DNA from: Cupidesulfovibrio sp000226255
GTDB lineage: Bacteria > Desulfobacterota > Desulfovibrionia > Desulfovibrionales > Desulfovibrionaceae
NCBI RefSeq assembly: GCF_003402415.2
Contig: NZ_AP036014.1
Location: 3,596,001 to 3,660,000 of the forward strand
Direction: 5' to 3'
Length of the DNA: 64,000 nucleotides
A program made the position numbers and the translations under genes. This document shows, in pieces, positions 35,764-44,939 of the stretch; position 1 is the first letter of the stretch, and every line of letters starts with the position of its first letter. The notes under the pieces are model-generated. The model worked only from the letters and a program-made list of their open reading frames with translations, searched no databases and was not told where the DNA came from.

Positions 35764-35900
35764 TGTTCACGCTGTGAGAATTTTTGCCCTCTGCCAAGGA
35801 AGAACGGTTTTTTATGACGGGAGTATACTCTTATCGTATTCGACCGGAATAAAAAATTATTCTGACGAAGGCAGCGGACAAAAGGACCACAGCGTAACAA
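35764..35900 (-). repeat. Stop-linked hairpin element, copy D
   Basis: Outer arms TTGTTCACGCTGTG (35764) and CACAGCGTAACAA (to 35900) and inner arms GAACGGTTTTTTAT (35802) and ATAAAAAATTATTC (35849) enclose the conserved GGGAGTATACTCTTATCG and TATTCGACCG. Its right end is 3 nt from the paaK stop codon, and it has the usual orientation relative to paaK. It lies between convergent genes, so it could also act on the EAL-HDOD transcript. Confidence 0.93.
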
Positions 35901-35903
35901 TCC

Positions 35904-37199
35904 CTACCCGTCGGCCATGCGCAAATCGGTAACCCGCTTGGACTTGCCGAACGAGCGCGGCAGCACGCCGGGGTCCACCACCTGCACGGCCACGCGGGCC
36001 ATCAGCTTCTTGTGCAGGCGGTCGCACACCTCGCGCGTGAGGCCCGCGTCGGTGTCCGCCGTGGTGCCTTCCAGCCGTTCCACCTGCAGCAGCATGGCGT
36101 CGCGGCCGTCGGTGCGGGTGAGCTGGATGTGGTACTCGGAACCCAGCACCGGGAATTCGTGCAGCACGTCGGCGATCTGGCCGGGGTAGATGTTCACCCC
36201 CCGGAAGATGATCATGTCGTCCGAGCGGCCCAGGATATGGTCGTGCCGGGGGATGCACCGCCCGCACGAACACTGGCCGGGCAGCATGCGCGTCAGGTCG
36301 CGGGTGCGGTAGCGGACCAGCGGCGAGGCCTCCTTGCGCAGCGAGGTCACCACCATCTCGCCCACCTCGCCGGGGGCCACCGGTTGCAGGGTGGCCGGGT
36401 CCAGGATTTCGATGATGAACAAATCCGCCCAGTAGTGCAGGCCCTCGCGCGCGTCGCATTCCAGCCCGGTGCCGGGGCCGTACATCTCGGTCATGCCCGC
36501 GATGTCGTAGCTGCCCGTCAGCCCCAGCTTCTGCTCGAAGGTGGCGCGCATGCGCGGGCTGTGCGTTTCGGCGCCAAAGATGACCTTGCGCAGCTTCACC
36601 TTGTCCAGCAGGCCGTTGCGCTCCACTTCCTCGGCCATCAGCAGGGCCATGGACGCCGTGGAACCCAGGCAGGTCACGCCCATGTCCACCAGCAGCTGCA
36701 ACTGCATCTCCAGGTTGCCCGGCCCCACCGGCACGGTGAGCGCGCCGAACTTCTCGGACCCCAGCTGGAACCCGGCCCCCGCCGTCCACAGGCCGTAGCC
36801 CACGGCGATCTGCACGCGGTCTTCGCGGGTAAGGCCCGCCAGCTCGTAGCAGCGGGCCATCTGCAGGGCAAAGGTGTCCACGTCGTTCTGGGTGTACGCC
36901 AGGATCTTGCGCTTGCCCGTGGTGCCGGACGAGGCGTGGATGCGCACCACGTCGCTCTCGGGCACGGACAGCAGCGGCAGGGGGTAGCCCTCGCGCAGGT
37001 CTTCCACGCTGGTGGTGGGCAGGCGCACGATGTCGTCCAGGGTGCGGATGTCGTCGGGGCGCACGCCCGCCGCGTCGAACTTGGCCTTGTAGGCCGGGCA
37101 GTTGGCGTAGGCGTGGCGCACGGTCCAGCGCAGGCCCTCGGTCTGCACGCGATGCAGGGTTTCCGGGTCGAGATGGGGCAGGAAGCGATGCTGCGACAT
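35904..37199 (-). CDS. paaK: Phenylacetate--CoA ligase family enzyme
   Basis: ATP-dependent aryl-CoA ligase (AMP-forming) of 431 residues, the usual PaaK length. Motifs are the phosphate loop HASSGTTGKRKILAYT, YGLWTAGAGFQLG, the adenylate motif MTEMYGPGTGLECDAREG, VRYRTRDLTRMLPG and a C-terminal LPRSFGKSKRVTDLR. A Cys cluster, CSCGRC, is present as in other anaerobe PaaK proteins. GAGGAG precedes the ATG. In sulfate reducers such enzymes activate arylacetates formed from aromatic amino acids; phenylacetate as substrate is inferred. Hairpin element D follows its stop. Confidence 0.93.
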   Translation of the reverse strand: MSQHRFLPHLDPETLHRVQTEGLRWTVRHAYANCPAYKAKFDAAGVRPDDIRTLDDIVRLPTTSVEDLREGYPLPLLSVPESDVVRIHASSGTTGKRKILAYTQNDVDTFALQMARCYELAGLTREDRVQIAVGYGLWTAGAGFQLGSEKFGALTVPVGPGNLEMQLQLLVDMGVTCLGSTASMALLMAEEVERNGLLDKVKLRKVIFGAETHSPRMRATFEQKLGLTGSYDIAGMTEMYGPGTGLECDAREGLHYWADLFIIEILDPATLQPVAPGEVGEMVVTSLRKEASPLVRYRTRDLTRMLPGQCSCGRCIPRHDHILGRSDDMIIFRGVNIYPGQIADVLHEFPVLGSEYHIQLTRTDGRDAMLLQVERLEGTTADTDAGLTREVCDRLHKKLMARVAVQVVDPGVLPRSFGKSKRVTDLRMADG

Positions 37200-37508
37200 G
37201 GAAGCGGACTCCTCGGGACGGCGGAATATGTGGGCACGGGCACGGCGCGCGACACCGGCACGATACGGCGGCCCTGTACGGCGGCGCGGCTTGTGCGCGG
37301 GCGCAAAAGCCTGTATTTGAGCCCCACGCGACGCACCGGCCCGCCCCCCCCTTTGCGCGGGGGGCGGCAACCCACCGGAAAGCCGCCGACGGCTTGCCGC
37401 AGGCTGTGCCCGCCATGGGCGCACCGCCAGCGGAAACCGGGGCCGCACCCGGCCGTCAGGACCGCACGTGGCCTGAAGGCACCGGAATGCGGCGTCGCAT
37501 GACGCTCA

Positions 37509-37528
37509 CCGGATTGTATACAATCCGG
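37509..37528. promoter_or_regulatory. Perfect 20-bp palindrome, likely GntR-family operator
   Basis: CCGGATTGTATACAATCCGG is a perfect inverted repeat 106 nt before the purD GTG and 310 nt before the divergent paaK start. The core TTGTATACAA fits operators of FadR-like (FCD) GntR regulators. The rest of the 435-bp gap is GC-rich, with a CCGCCCCCC/GGGGGGCGG hairpin near 37350 and no gene. The cognate regulator is not in this window. Confidence 0.6.
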
Positions 37529-37634
37529 GGGCGCGTCCGAGAGCTACCACGAATCACGGCGGGGGAAAACCCCGGCCCGGCTTCCCGCCGCGCGGCCCCC
37601 GCATCATCACCCTTGCCGCATCAGGAGGCCCACA

Positions 37635-38912
37635 GTGCGGATACTCATCGTCGGATCCGGCGGGCGTGAACACGCCCTGGCCTGGAAGCTGCGCCAGAGC
37701 CCCCTCGTCAAGGACATCTTCATCGCGCCCGGCAACGGCGGCACCGCCCTGGAAGGCACCAACGTGCCCATTTCCGACGGCGACCTGCCCGCGCTGGTGC
37801 GCTTTGCGCTGGACGAAAAGATCGACCTCGTGGTGCCCGGCCCGGAACTGCCCCTGGTGCTGGGCATCAAGGACGCCATGGTCGCGGCGGGCGTGCCCTG
37901 CTTCGGCCCCGACGCCTACGGCGCGCAACTGGAAGGCAGCAAGGCCTTCGCCAAGGAAGTCATGCGCGCGGCGGGCGTGCCCACCGCCGCCTTCGGCGTG
38001 TTCGACGATGCCGATGCGGCCCGCGCCTACATCCGCCAGAACGGCGCGCCCGTGGTGGTCAAGGCCGACGGCCTGGCCGCCGGCAAGGGCGTGGTGGTGG
38101 CCCGCAGCGTGGACGAGGCGCTGGAGGCCGTGGACGACATGATGGTCAAGCGCGCCTTTGGCGACGCGGGCGCGCGCGTGGTGGTGGAAAGCGCGCTGGC
38201 GGGCGAGGAGGCATCCTTCCTGTGCCTGTGCGACGGCGAAACGGTCATCCCCCTGCCCTCGGCGCAGGACCACAAGGCCGTGTTCGACAACGACGAAGGC
38301 CCCAACACCGGCGGCATGGGCGCGTACAGCCCCGCGCCTGTGCTGCCCGAATCGCGCTACGAGGAAATGATCGACCTCGTGATCCGCCCGGTGCTGCGCG
38401 AACTGATCAAGCGCGGCCATCCCTTCACCGGCGTGCTCTACGCGGGCCTGATGATGACCGCCGAAGGCCCCATGGTGCTGGAATTCAACACCCGCTTCGG
38501 CGACCCGGAATGCCAGCCCCTGCTGATGCGCCTGGACGGCGACCTTGCCGCCATCATGGTGGCGGGCGCGCAGGGCCGTCTGCACGAAACCTCCCTGCCC
38601 CTGAAGCGCGAAACCGCGCTGGGCGTGGTGCTGGCGGCCAAGGGCTACCCCGGCTCCTACGCCAAGGGCATGACCATTTCCGGCATCGAGGATGCCGAGG
38701 CGCTGGGCCCGGTGAAGGTCTTCCAGGCGGGCACCGAGCGGCGCGACGGCGTTGCCGTGTCACGCGGCGGGCGCGTGCTGTGCGTCACCGCCCTTGGCGG
38801 CACCCTGGCCGACGCGCAGGCCCTGGCGTACAAGGCCGTCTCAAAGGTGCACATGGACAACGCCCACTACCGCAGCGACATCGGGGCCAAGGGCCTGAAG
38901 CGCGGGGGGTAA
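37635..38912 (+). CDS. purD: Phosphoribosylamine--glycine ligase
   Basis: Second step of purine synthesis: ATP-dependent joining of glycine to phosphoribosylamine. The 425-residue product has the full family layout: MRILIVGSGGREHALAWKL, VVPGPELPLVLGIKDA, ATP-grasp segments VVKADGLAAGKGVVVA and GEEASFLCLCDG, EGPNTGGMGAYSPAP and LEFNTRFGDPECQPLL. The start is a GTG at 37635 with AGGAGG at ideal spacing. purE follows 262 bp downstream in the same direction. Confidence 0.97.
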   Translation: MRILIVGSGGREHALAWKLRQSPLVKDIFIAPGNGGTALEGTNVPISDGDLPALVRFALDEKIDLVVPGPELPLVLGIKDAMVAAGVPCFGPDAYGAQLEGSKAFAKEVMRAAGVPTAAFGVFDDADAARAYIRQNGAPVVVKADGLAAGKGVVVARSVDEALEAVDDMMVKRAFGDAGARVVVESALAGEEASFLCLCDGETVIPLPSAQDHKAVFDNDEGPNTGGMGAYSPAPVLPESRYEEMIDLVIRPVLRELIKRGHPFTGVLYAGLMMTAEGPMVLEFNTRFGDPECQPLLMRLDGDLAAIMVAGAQGRLHETSLPLKRETALGVVLAAKGYPGSYAKGMTISGIEDAEALGPVKVFQAGTERRDGVAVSRGGRVLCVTALGGTLADAQALAYKAVSKVHMDNAHYRSDIGAKGLKRGG

Positions 38913-39174
38913 CACCCGCATGGCGGGGTGGGGAACGGCACGCCGCGGCCCTGCCCCGCAAACAGGACATGCTCCGCGCCAATCCTGGTCAGCCCCACCG
39001 GCTTCAATCGGCCCAATCGGTTCCAGCAGATCGAACATAGGCCACGCACGACGTTTCCGGCACTGCCCTCGAGTTCCGCCACGCCGTCCAGCAGATGCCC
39101 GTCCGGATTGTACCGGCGCACGGCGGCACGGAACGCCCACGTACCGAACCCGTATCGACCACAGGAGACCAGCA

Positions 39175-39675
39175 ATGACCAAGGTTGCCGTTTTCATGGG
39201 CTCCGCCTCGGACGAGCCCACCGTGAAGCCCTGCACCGAAGTGCTCGACAGCCTGGGCATTTCCTACCTGTTCACCGTCAGCTCCGCCCACCGCACCCCG
39301 GAACGCACCGAGGCGCTGGTGACCAGGCTGGAGGCCGAAGGCTGCCAGGTGTTCATCTGCGCGGCGGGCATGGCCGCCCACCTGGCCGGGGCCGTGGCCG
39401 CGCGCACCCAGAAGCCGGTCATCGGCATTCCCGTGGCGGCGTCGGCCCTTGGCGGCATGGACGCCCTGCTGGCCACGGTGCAGATGCCCCCCGGCTTTCC
39501 GGTGGCCACCGTGGCCCTGGACAAGGCGGGCGCGCGCAACGCCGCCTGGCTGGCCGCGCAAATCCTGGCCCTGGCCGACCCGGCCCTGGCCCAGCGCCTT
39601 GCCGCCGCCCGCGCCAAGATGAAGGCCGATGCGGAAAAGGCCGGAGAAGAACTGGAAGCCCGGTACCGGAAATAG
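39175..39675 (+). CDS. purE: N5-carboxyaminoimidazole ribonucleotide mutase / AIR carboxylase
   Basis: Purine pathway enzyme of 166 residues forming CAIR. It keeps VAVFMGSASD, the VSSAHRTPERT loop and VPVAASALGGMDALL-like and VQMPPGFPVATVA segments of class I PurE. Two usually invariant positions differ: SDWP reads SDEP, and GGAAHLPG reads GMAAHLAG. This leaves the exact reaction (N5-CAIR mutase or direct AIR carboxylation) open. AGGAGACC precedes the ATG at 39175. A strong hairpin follows. Confidence 0.9.
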   Translation: MTKVAVFMGSASDEPTVKPCTEVLDSLGISYLFTVSSAHRTPERTEALVTRLEAEGCQVFICAAGMAAHLAGAVAARTQKPVIGIPVAASALGGMDALLATVQMPPGFPVATVALDKAGARNAAWLAAQILALADPALAQRLAAARAKMKADAEKAGEELEARYRK

Positions 39676-39697
39676 GCACGCCTGCTTCCCGCACGCA

Positions 39698-39734
39698 AAC
39701 GACGGCCGCGCCCCATGGGGACGCGGCCGTCGTT
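39698..39734 (+). terminator. Hairpin after purE
   Basis: A 13-bp stem AACGACGGCCGCG / CGCGGCCGTCGTT, extended by CCCC/GGGG, 22 nt after the purE stop. The T-run is poor. The remaining ~270 bp up to the zinc-ribbon gene contain only a short direct repeat (TCCGGTCTGTTCCGG twice, near 39953-39985). Confidence 0.75.
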
Positions 39735-40007
39735 CATTCGATCCTTGCCGACAAGGTTACGCCCTTGCCGTGGGGCAACCGGGAGGTTGCGAATCCCTCA
39801 AGTCCTCTGTTCCGGTCAAATCTTCCGATCCAGTCAAATCAACTGATTCCTCAAAGCTCCTGATCTTGCCAGCTGCTCTGATCCGGCTGTCCGGCGCGTG
39901 CCGCAGCCGCCCGGCCCATGTGACCGTGCGGGCACGCCGCCTTCCTGTCTCATCCGGTCTGTTCCGGTCCGGTCTGTTCCGGTCCGTCGGGTCTTTGGCC
40001 TTGCCCG

Positions 40008-40331
40008 TCAGGCGTTGCCCACCGCTTCGCCGTCACGCAGCAGATCTCGATGTACGATTTCGCTGATGCGGATGACCTTCATGCGGTAGTCGTCCTCTGC
40101 CGGGCGGCAGTGCGAGCATCCGTCGGTGACGATCATGCAATGGTCGTCAAGGTCGGATGTCTGTACACCCACGCCATGCAGCACAACGGTTGCGCGGCCC
40201 TGTTCCCACATCACCGGCCTGCCGCAACGGGCGCATTCCACAAACATCAGTTCAGGGTCATAGCCTTTCGGCTTCGATGGCACGTGGGGCTGCCGCAAAA
40301 CACCGCGGTCGATGCGATCAATCTGGCGCAT
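40008..40331 (-). CDS. Hypothetical protein with zinc-ribbon Cys pairs
   Basis: Unrecognised 107-residue protein. Two CxxC pairs, VECARCGRPVMW and TDGCSHCRP, about 40 residues apart could form a single zinc ribbon. The rest is charged and ends RISEIVHRDLLRDGEAVGNA. The start at 40331 (MRQIDR) follows GGGAGGA, and the longer frame to 40418 is not needed. It sits alone between purE and fetB. Coding is likely given the ribosome site and conserved-looking Cys spacing. Confidence 0.7.
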   Translation of the reverse strand: MRQIDRIDRGVLRQPHVPSKPKGYDPELMFVECARCGRPVMWEQGRATVVLHGVGVQTSDLDDHCMIVTDGCSHCRPAEDDYRMKVIRISEIVHRDLLRDGEAVGNA

Positions 40332-40479
40332 GGCGTTCCTCCCTGGCTTGTGCCCGGCTCGTGCCGAACTGGTATGGTCGCGGAATAACTGGTCGTTCGT
40401 CCTCCCGGTTGTCACCATCAGTCGTGCAAGGCATGCGGCGGGCGGTGTCCGTAACCACGCCGTCCGCCTTTTCCACGCC

Positions 40480-41277
40480 CTACGCTTTCAACAGTAAGTT
40501 ATGCGCGCGCCCGAAGCAACGTTTTCGCACCAGGTGCAACACCATGAACGTGGCCAGCGCCGTGGACGCCACGATCATCAGCATGACCACTATCTGGTAA
40601 CGCACGGCGTCGGCCGGGTCCGCCCCGGCCATGATCTGGCCGGTCATCATGCCGGGTATGGACACCAGGCCCACGCCCATCATGGAATTGACGGAGGGGA
40701 TCATGCCCGCGCGCAGCGCCTCGCGAAAGATGTCGGCGCTGGCCTCGTCGCGGTCGGCCCCAAGGCACAGGCGCATTTCCACCTCTGCCCTGCGCGCGCG
40801 CAGGTCGGAAAACAGGCGGTCCAGCGCCACGGCCAGCGCGTTCATGGAATTGCCCGCCACCATCCCGCCGATGGGAATGAAGTACTGCGGCTCCCACCAC
40901 GGCTTGGCCCCGATGATCAGCCCCGTGACCACGAAGGTGACCAGAAAGAAGGTCACCTGCACCGCCAGCAGGGTGGGCATGAAGTAGTCCACGCTCTTCT
41001 CGCGCACCCGCCCCTTGACGATGCGCGCCGCGAACCAGGTCATGACCATGTACATGCCCACCACCAGCAGCGCCGATTTCAGGCCGAACAGGATGCGCAG
41101 CAGGTAGCCCATGGCGAACAGTTGGGCAAAGGTTCGCAGCGTGCCGATGGCCAGGTCGCGTTCCAGCTTCAGGTGGTGCGCCAGCGACAGCGCGCCCGCC
41201 AGCACCACGAACACCACGGCCACGGCCAACTGCCACGGGCCGATCTGGATGTAGGCAAGCCCCAGCGGGTCGTTCAT
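40480..41277 (-). CDS. fetB: UPF0014 / FetB-type ABC permease
   Basis: Membrane subunit of an ABC system related to E. coli FetAB, which exports iron. The 265 residues form about seven hydrophobic helices with family segments TLRTFAQLFAMGYLL, YFIPIGGMVAGNSMNALAVALDR and MMGVGLVSIPGMMTGQIMAGADP. Its ATG overlaps the stop of the ATPase gene by 4 nt (ATGA), so the two are coupled. Iron as substrate is by family inference; no Fur-like box was seen upstream. Confidence 0.93.
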   Translation of the reverse strand: MNDPLGLAYIQIGPWQLAVAVVFVVLAGALSLAHHLKLERDLAIGTLRTFAQLFAMGYLLRILFGLKSALLVVGMYMVMTWFAARIVKGRVREKSVDYFMPTLLAVQVTFFLVTFVVTGLIIGAKPWWEPQYFIPIGGMVAGNSMNALAVALDRLFSDLRARRAEVEMRLCLGADRDEASADIFREALRAGMIPSVNSMMGVGLVSIPGMMTGQIMAGADPADAVRYQIVVMLMIVASTALATFMVLHLVRKRCFGRAHNLLLKA

Positions 41278-42137
41278 GCGGCACCCCCGGCCGCCATCGC
41301 GGCGGCGTCCGCGTCATCGGGAAGGGCCACCGCCACTTCGCGCACCCCGCCGTCCTGCACGCGCACGTCGCGCCACGGGCGGCGCGCCGGGCGGTAGGCC
41401 CCGTGGGTGACCATGAGCACGGTCACGCCGTCCTCGTTCAACTCCTCGGTCAGGGCTTCCACCACCCCGCTGCTTTCCGGGTCCAGCGCGCTGGTGGGCT
41501 CGTCCATCAGCAGGGCGGCCGGGCGCAGCAGCATCGTGCGGATGATGCACACCCGTTGGCGCTGCCCCACGCTGAGCGCGGCCGCCGTGGCGTCCAGCCC
41601 CACCCCGGCCAGCCGGAAGCGGGCCAGCCACCCGGCCAGTTCCGCGTCGTCCGGGGGCGTCAGCCCCTTGTTGGCGGCAAAGGAGAACGGCAGCAGCAGG
41701 TTGTCGCGCACCGTGCCCGCGCCCACCGTGGGTGTCTGCTGCACGAAGCCCAGAGTGCGGCGCAGTTCGGCCGGTGGAATCTCCGCCACCGGTCGGCCGC
41801 CACACCGGACCACCCCGGCGTCGGCCTCCTCCAGCCGCACCGCCAGGCGCAGCAGGGTGGATTTGCCCGCGCCCGACGGCCCGGTGAGCATCACGAAATC
41901 GCCGGGGCGCACGGCAAGGTTCACATGGAAAAGGCCGGGCGGAAGGGAAGGGGTAGGCGCACCGGCCACACCGGGCGCGGCGGGGGCGGCGGGCGCATCC
42001 GGCGCAGCGGGCACACCGCCCCCCGCTGGCACGGGGGGCGACGCAACGCTCCCCGCCTTGGGGCTGGGCGCGCCATCGCCCGTCCTGCCGGACGCATACG
42101 CGAACGACATGTCGTCAAACTGAAGAAGTGGCTGCAT
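41274..42137 (-). CDS. fetA: ABC transporter ATPase, FetA type
   Basis: ATP-binding partner of FetB, 287 residues. Walker A is LTGPSGAGKSTLLRLAV, the Q-loop region is LGFVQQTPTVGAGTV, the signature is LSVGQRQRV rather than LSGGQ, and Walker B with the following Asp is ALLMDEPTSALDPES. Between the first beta strand (LLQFDDMSFAYASG) and VNLAVRPGDFVML there is an unusual ~45-residue Pro/Ala/Gly-rich insert. GAGG precedes the ATG. The gene is divergent from mutL. Confidence 0.92.
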   Translation of the reverse strand: MQPLLQFDDMSFAYASGRTGDGAPSPKAGSVASPPVPAGGGVPAAPDAPAAPAAPGVAGAPTPSLPPGLFHVNLAVRPGDFVMLTGPSGAGKSTLLRLAVRLEEADAGVVRCGGRPVAEIPPAELRRTLGFVQQTPTVGAGTVRDNLLLPFSFAANKGLTPPDDAELAGWLARFRLAGVGLDATAAALSVGQRQRVCIIRTMLLRPAALLMDEPTSALDPESSGVVEALTEELNEDGVTVLMVTHGAYRPARRPWRDVRVQDGGVREVAVALPDDADAAAMAAGGAA

Positions 42138-42372
42138 GGCCTCAATCTATCGCCGGGCCCGAGGGGGTGTCATCAACTATCATCCGGGCAAATGTGGAGC
42201 GCCGTTCCGGGCTGGCTGTCGTCAATGTACGCACGGACAGGGGCGGGCACGGGCAGGGCGAGCACGGTAACTGGCAACCGGTGGCGGGGCATCCCAACTC
42301 CCCCGCGCCCCTGCCGCGCGCCCTTCCCCACCGCCGCTTTACCTTGCCCGCCCGAGTGGCTACAGATGGACC

Positions 42373-44607
42373 ATGCACACGCACGACCACGACACCGCCC
42401 GTCCCCCCGTTTCCCCCAACGCCGAACCCGCCGCCAGGCCCGCGTCCCAGGGCTCGCGCCGCCGCATCCAGGTGCTGCCCGCCGACCTGCGCAACCAGAT
42501 CGCCGCGGGCGAGGTGGTGGAACGCCCGGCCAGCGTGGTCAAGGAACTGGTGGAAAACAGCCTGGACGCCGGGGCCACCACCGTGGAGGTGGCGCTGGAC
42601 AACGGCGGGCAGTCGCTGATCATGGTGCGCGACGACGGCGGCGGCATTCCGGCCGAGGAGCTGGAGCTGGCCGTCACCCGCCACGCCACCAGCAAGGTGG
42701 CCAACCTGGCGGAACTGGCCCGCATCGGCAGCTTCGGCTTTCGGGGCGAGGCGCTGCCCTCCATCGCCTCGGTGTCGCGGTTCCGCATGACCTCGGCCCC
42801 CACGGCCCCGGCATCCCCCGATTCTCCGGACGGCACGCCCGGCGAAGCCACCTTCATCGAGGTAGCCCACGGCCATGTGGTGGCCTCCGGCCCGGCCGCG
42901 CTGCACCGGGGCACCATCGTCGAGGTGCGCGACCTGTTCGCCAACGTGCCCGCGCGCCTGAAATTCCTGAAGACCCAGGCCACCGAGCTGAAACGCTGCC
43001 AGGAACTGTTCGCCCGGCTGGCCCTGACCCGGCCGGACGTGGCCTTCACCCTGTCCGCGGGCGGGCGCGAGGTGCTGCGCTTTCCCGCCGGGCAGACCCT
43101 GGCCCGGCGGCTGGCCGTGCTGTGGCCCCCGGCCGTGGTGGACACCCTGCACCCCTTCGACCGCATGACCGACGGCATCCGCGTGCATGGCCTTGCCGCC
43201 GACCCGCGCGGCGCGCAGCCCCGGCCCGACCGCATGCTGCTGTACGTGAACGGCCGCGCCGTCAACGACCGGCTGCTGCTCAAGGCCGTGCGCGAGGCCT
43301 ACAAGGGCCGCCTGCTGGCCCGCGAATACCCGCAGCTGGCGCTGTTTCTGGACATCGACCCGGAAGAGGTGGACGTGAACGTGCACCCGGCCAAGAACGA
43401 GGTGCGCTTTCGCGACGAGCGCGCCGTGTTCGTGGCCGTGCTGCGCGCGCTGGGCGAATCGCTGGACCGCATGCCCGCCATGGGCGCGGGCGACGAGGCA
43501 GGGCCGGGGCAGGATCCCTTCGCGGGCAGGGACCGGGGGGCGGGCCAGACGGGCGATTGGCGGAATGGCATCACCGGACAGGCCGGATTGGGCGAGCAGG
43601 CCGGCCAGCCCCGCTTCCATCAGGATTTCACCGGCACGCACGCCGCAGGGCCGCGCCTGGCCGATCCCGACGCCCCCCGCCGCGAGGCGCGCCCCCTGGG
43701 CTTCTGGGGACAGGCCGACGCCCGCGACGTGATCATCGACAAGCGCCCGCGCGAGGGCGACCCGTATGCCCCCGGCGCTGTGGAGGATGCTCCGGCGGGG
43801 TACCCCGCCACCGCCGATCCTTTCGGGCCATCCGGCCCCGGCGCGGCCCGGCCCGCCGACGACGCGGAGCCGAATCTCGACTTCCGCCCCGGCCTGCCCG
43901 GCGCGCGGCGCGACGGCCCGGCCCCCTCGCTGCTGGTGGCCGAGGAATCCGGCCTTGCCGCCTCCCCGGCCCACCTGGCGGACGGGGCGCGCCCGTTCGC
44001 CGATGCCGCCCCCCCCGCCGACTTCGCCCCGCAGGACGCCCGCGAGGGCGGCGTGCGCATTGGCGAGTACACCTACCTCGGCCAGATCGCGGACACCTAC
44101 CTGGTGCTGCGCCGGGGCCGCGACACCCTGCTGCTGGTGGACCAGCACGCCGCCCACGAATGCGTGCTGCACGAACGCATCCGGCGGCGCGGCACGGCGG
44201 GCAACGGCCAGTTCCTGGCCCTGCCCGTGGAGCTGCCCCTGCACCCGGCCGAGGCGGAACGGCTGCACGAGCTGCGCCCCGACCTGGAGGCGCTGGGCTT
44301 CGCGCTGGAAACCTCCGGCACCACGGTGAGCGCCCGCGCCGTGCCCGCCCTGCTGGACCGTTCCGAAGCCGCCGCCTTCCTGCGCGAGGCCGTGGCGGGC
44401 CGCACCAACGACCTTGGCGGGCTGTGGGCCATGATGGCCTGCAAGGGGGCCATCAAGGCCGGGCAACGCCTGACGCCCGACGAGGCCGCCGGGCTGGTGG
44501 CCCAATGGCTGGCCACGCCGGGGCGCGACTTCTGCCCCCATGGCCGCCCGGCGGTGCTCACCTTCACCCCCGGCGAACTGGAACGGATGTTCAAGCGGCG
44601 CGCCTAG
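42373..44607 (+). CDS. mutL: DNA mismatch repair protein MutL
   Basis: Mismatch-repair ATPase and endonuclease of 744 residues. The GHKL N-terminal domain has NQIAAGEVVERPASVVKELV, ENSLDAGATTVEV, DDGGGI, RHATSKV and FGFRGEALPSIASVS. The C-terminal dimerisation domain contains DQHAAHECVLHE, which satisfies the DQHAx2Ex4E nuclease motif, so this is a nicking-type MutL as in bacteria lacking MutH. A ~200-residue Pro/Gly/Ala-rich linker separates the two and accounts for the large size. About 30 residues precede the usual start region, so an internal start is possible. Confidence 0.96.
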   Translation: MHTHDHDTARPPVSPNAEPAARPASQGSRRRIQVLPADLRNQIAAGEVVERPASVVKELVENSLDAGATTVEVALDNGGQSLIMVRDDGGGIPAEELELAVTRHATSKVANLAELARIGSFGFRGEALPSIASVSRFRMTSAPTAPASPDSPDGTPGEATFIEVAHGHVVASGPAALHRGTIVEVRDLFANVPARLKFLKTQATELKRCQELFARLALTRPDVAFTLSAGGREVLRFPAGQTLARRLAVLWPPAVVDTLHPFDRMTDGIRVHGLAADPRGAQPRPDRMLLYVNGRAVNDRLLLKAVREAYKGRLLAREYPQLALFLDIDPEEVDVNVHPAKNEVRFRDERAVFVAVLRALGESLDRMPAMGAGDEAGPGQDPFAGRDRGAGQTGDWRNGITGQAGLGEQAGQPRFHQDFTGTHAAGPRLADPDAPRREARPLGFWGQADARDVIIDKRPREGDPYAPGAVEDAPAGYPATADPFGPSGPGAARPADDAEPNLDFRPGLPGARRDGPAPSLLVAEESGLAASPAHLADGARPFADAAPPADFAPQDAREGGVRIGEYTYLGQIADTYLVLRRGRDTLLLVDQHAAHECVLHERIRRRGTAGNGQFLALPVELPLHPAEAERLHELRPDLEALGFALETSGTTVSARAVPALLDRSEAAAFLREAVAGRTNDLGGLWAMMACKGAIKAGQRLTPDEAAGLVAQWLATPGRDFCPHGRPAVLTFTPGELERMFKRRA

Positions 44608-44939
44608 CCCCGGCACGGCGAAAAACCCGGCCAGCGCGCCCTGCGCACGCCACCGGCGGCCCGCCACGGGCAGGAGTGCGCCTTTCTGCCCGCGCCCCCG
44701 CCTTTCGCGCCTGGCGCGGTGCGCTCCCCCCCCCGCGCCCCTTGCGCACCGTTTCCGCTCAACCCCTTTACCCAATGCGTCCGGCGGGGTACTCTGGACA
44801 AGATACCCATGCCGCGCCGGGCGCATCCCCGCCCTTCGGCCGCCTTACGCCTTGAGCCCTTTGCCGACGGAACACCCCGTGTCCGCAACGCCAAGCCCGC
44901 GCGCCCCTGCGCCGCGCGGCCGCAAGGAGCCCGGCCACC
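44608..44939. other. GC-rich intergenic region
   Basis: 332 bp between mutL and the response-regulator gene. Apart from the AAGGAG ribosome site of the downstream gene, I see no terminator, repeat or convincing promoter. Confidence 0.3.

Noticed and set aside
40332..40418. N-terminal extension of the zinc-ribbon protein to 40418
   Set aside because: The internal ATG at 40331 has a clear GGGAGGA ribosome site; the extension is not protein-like.
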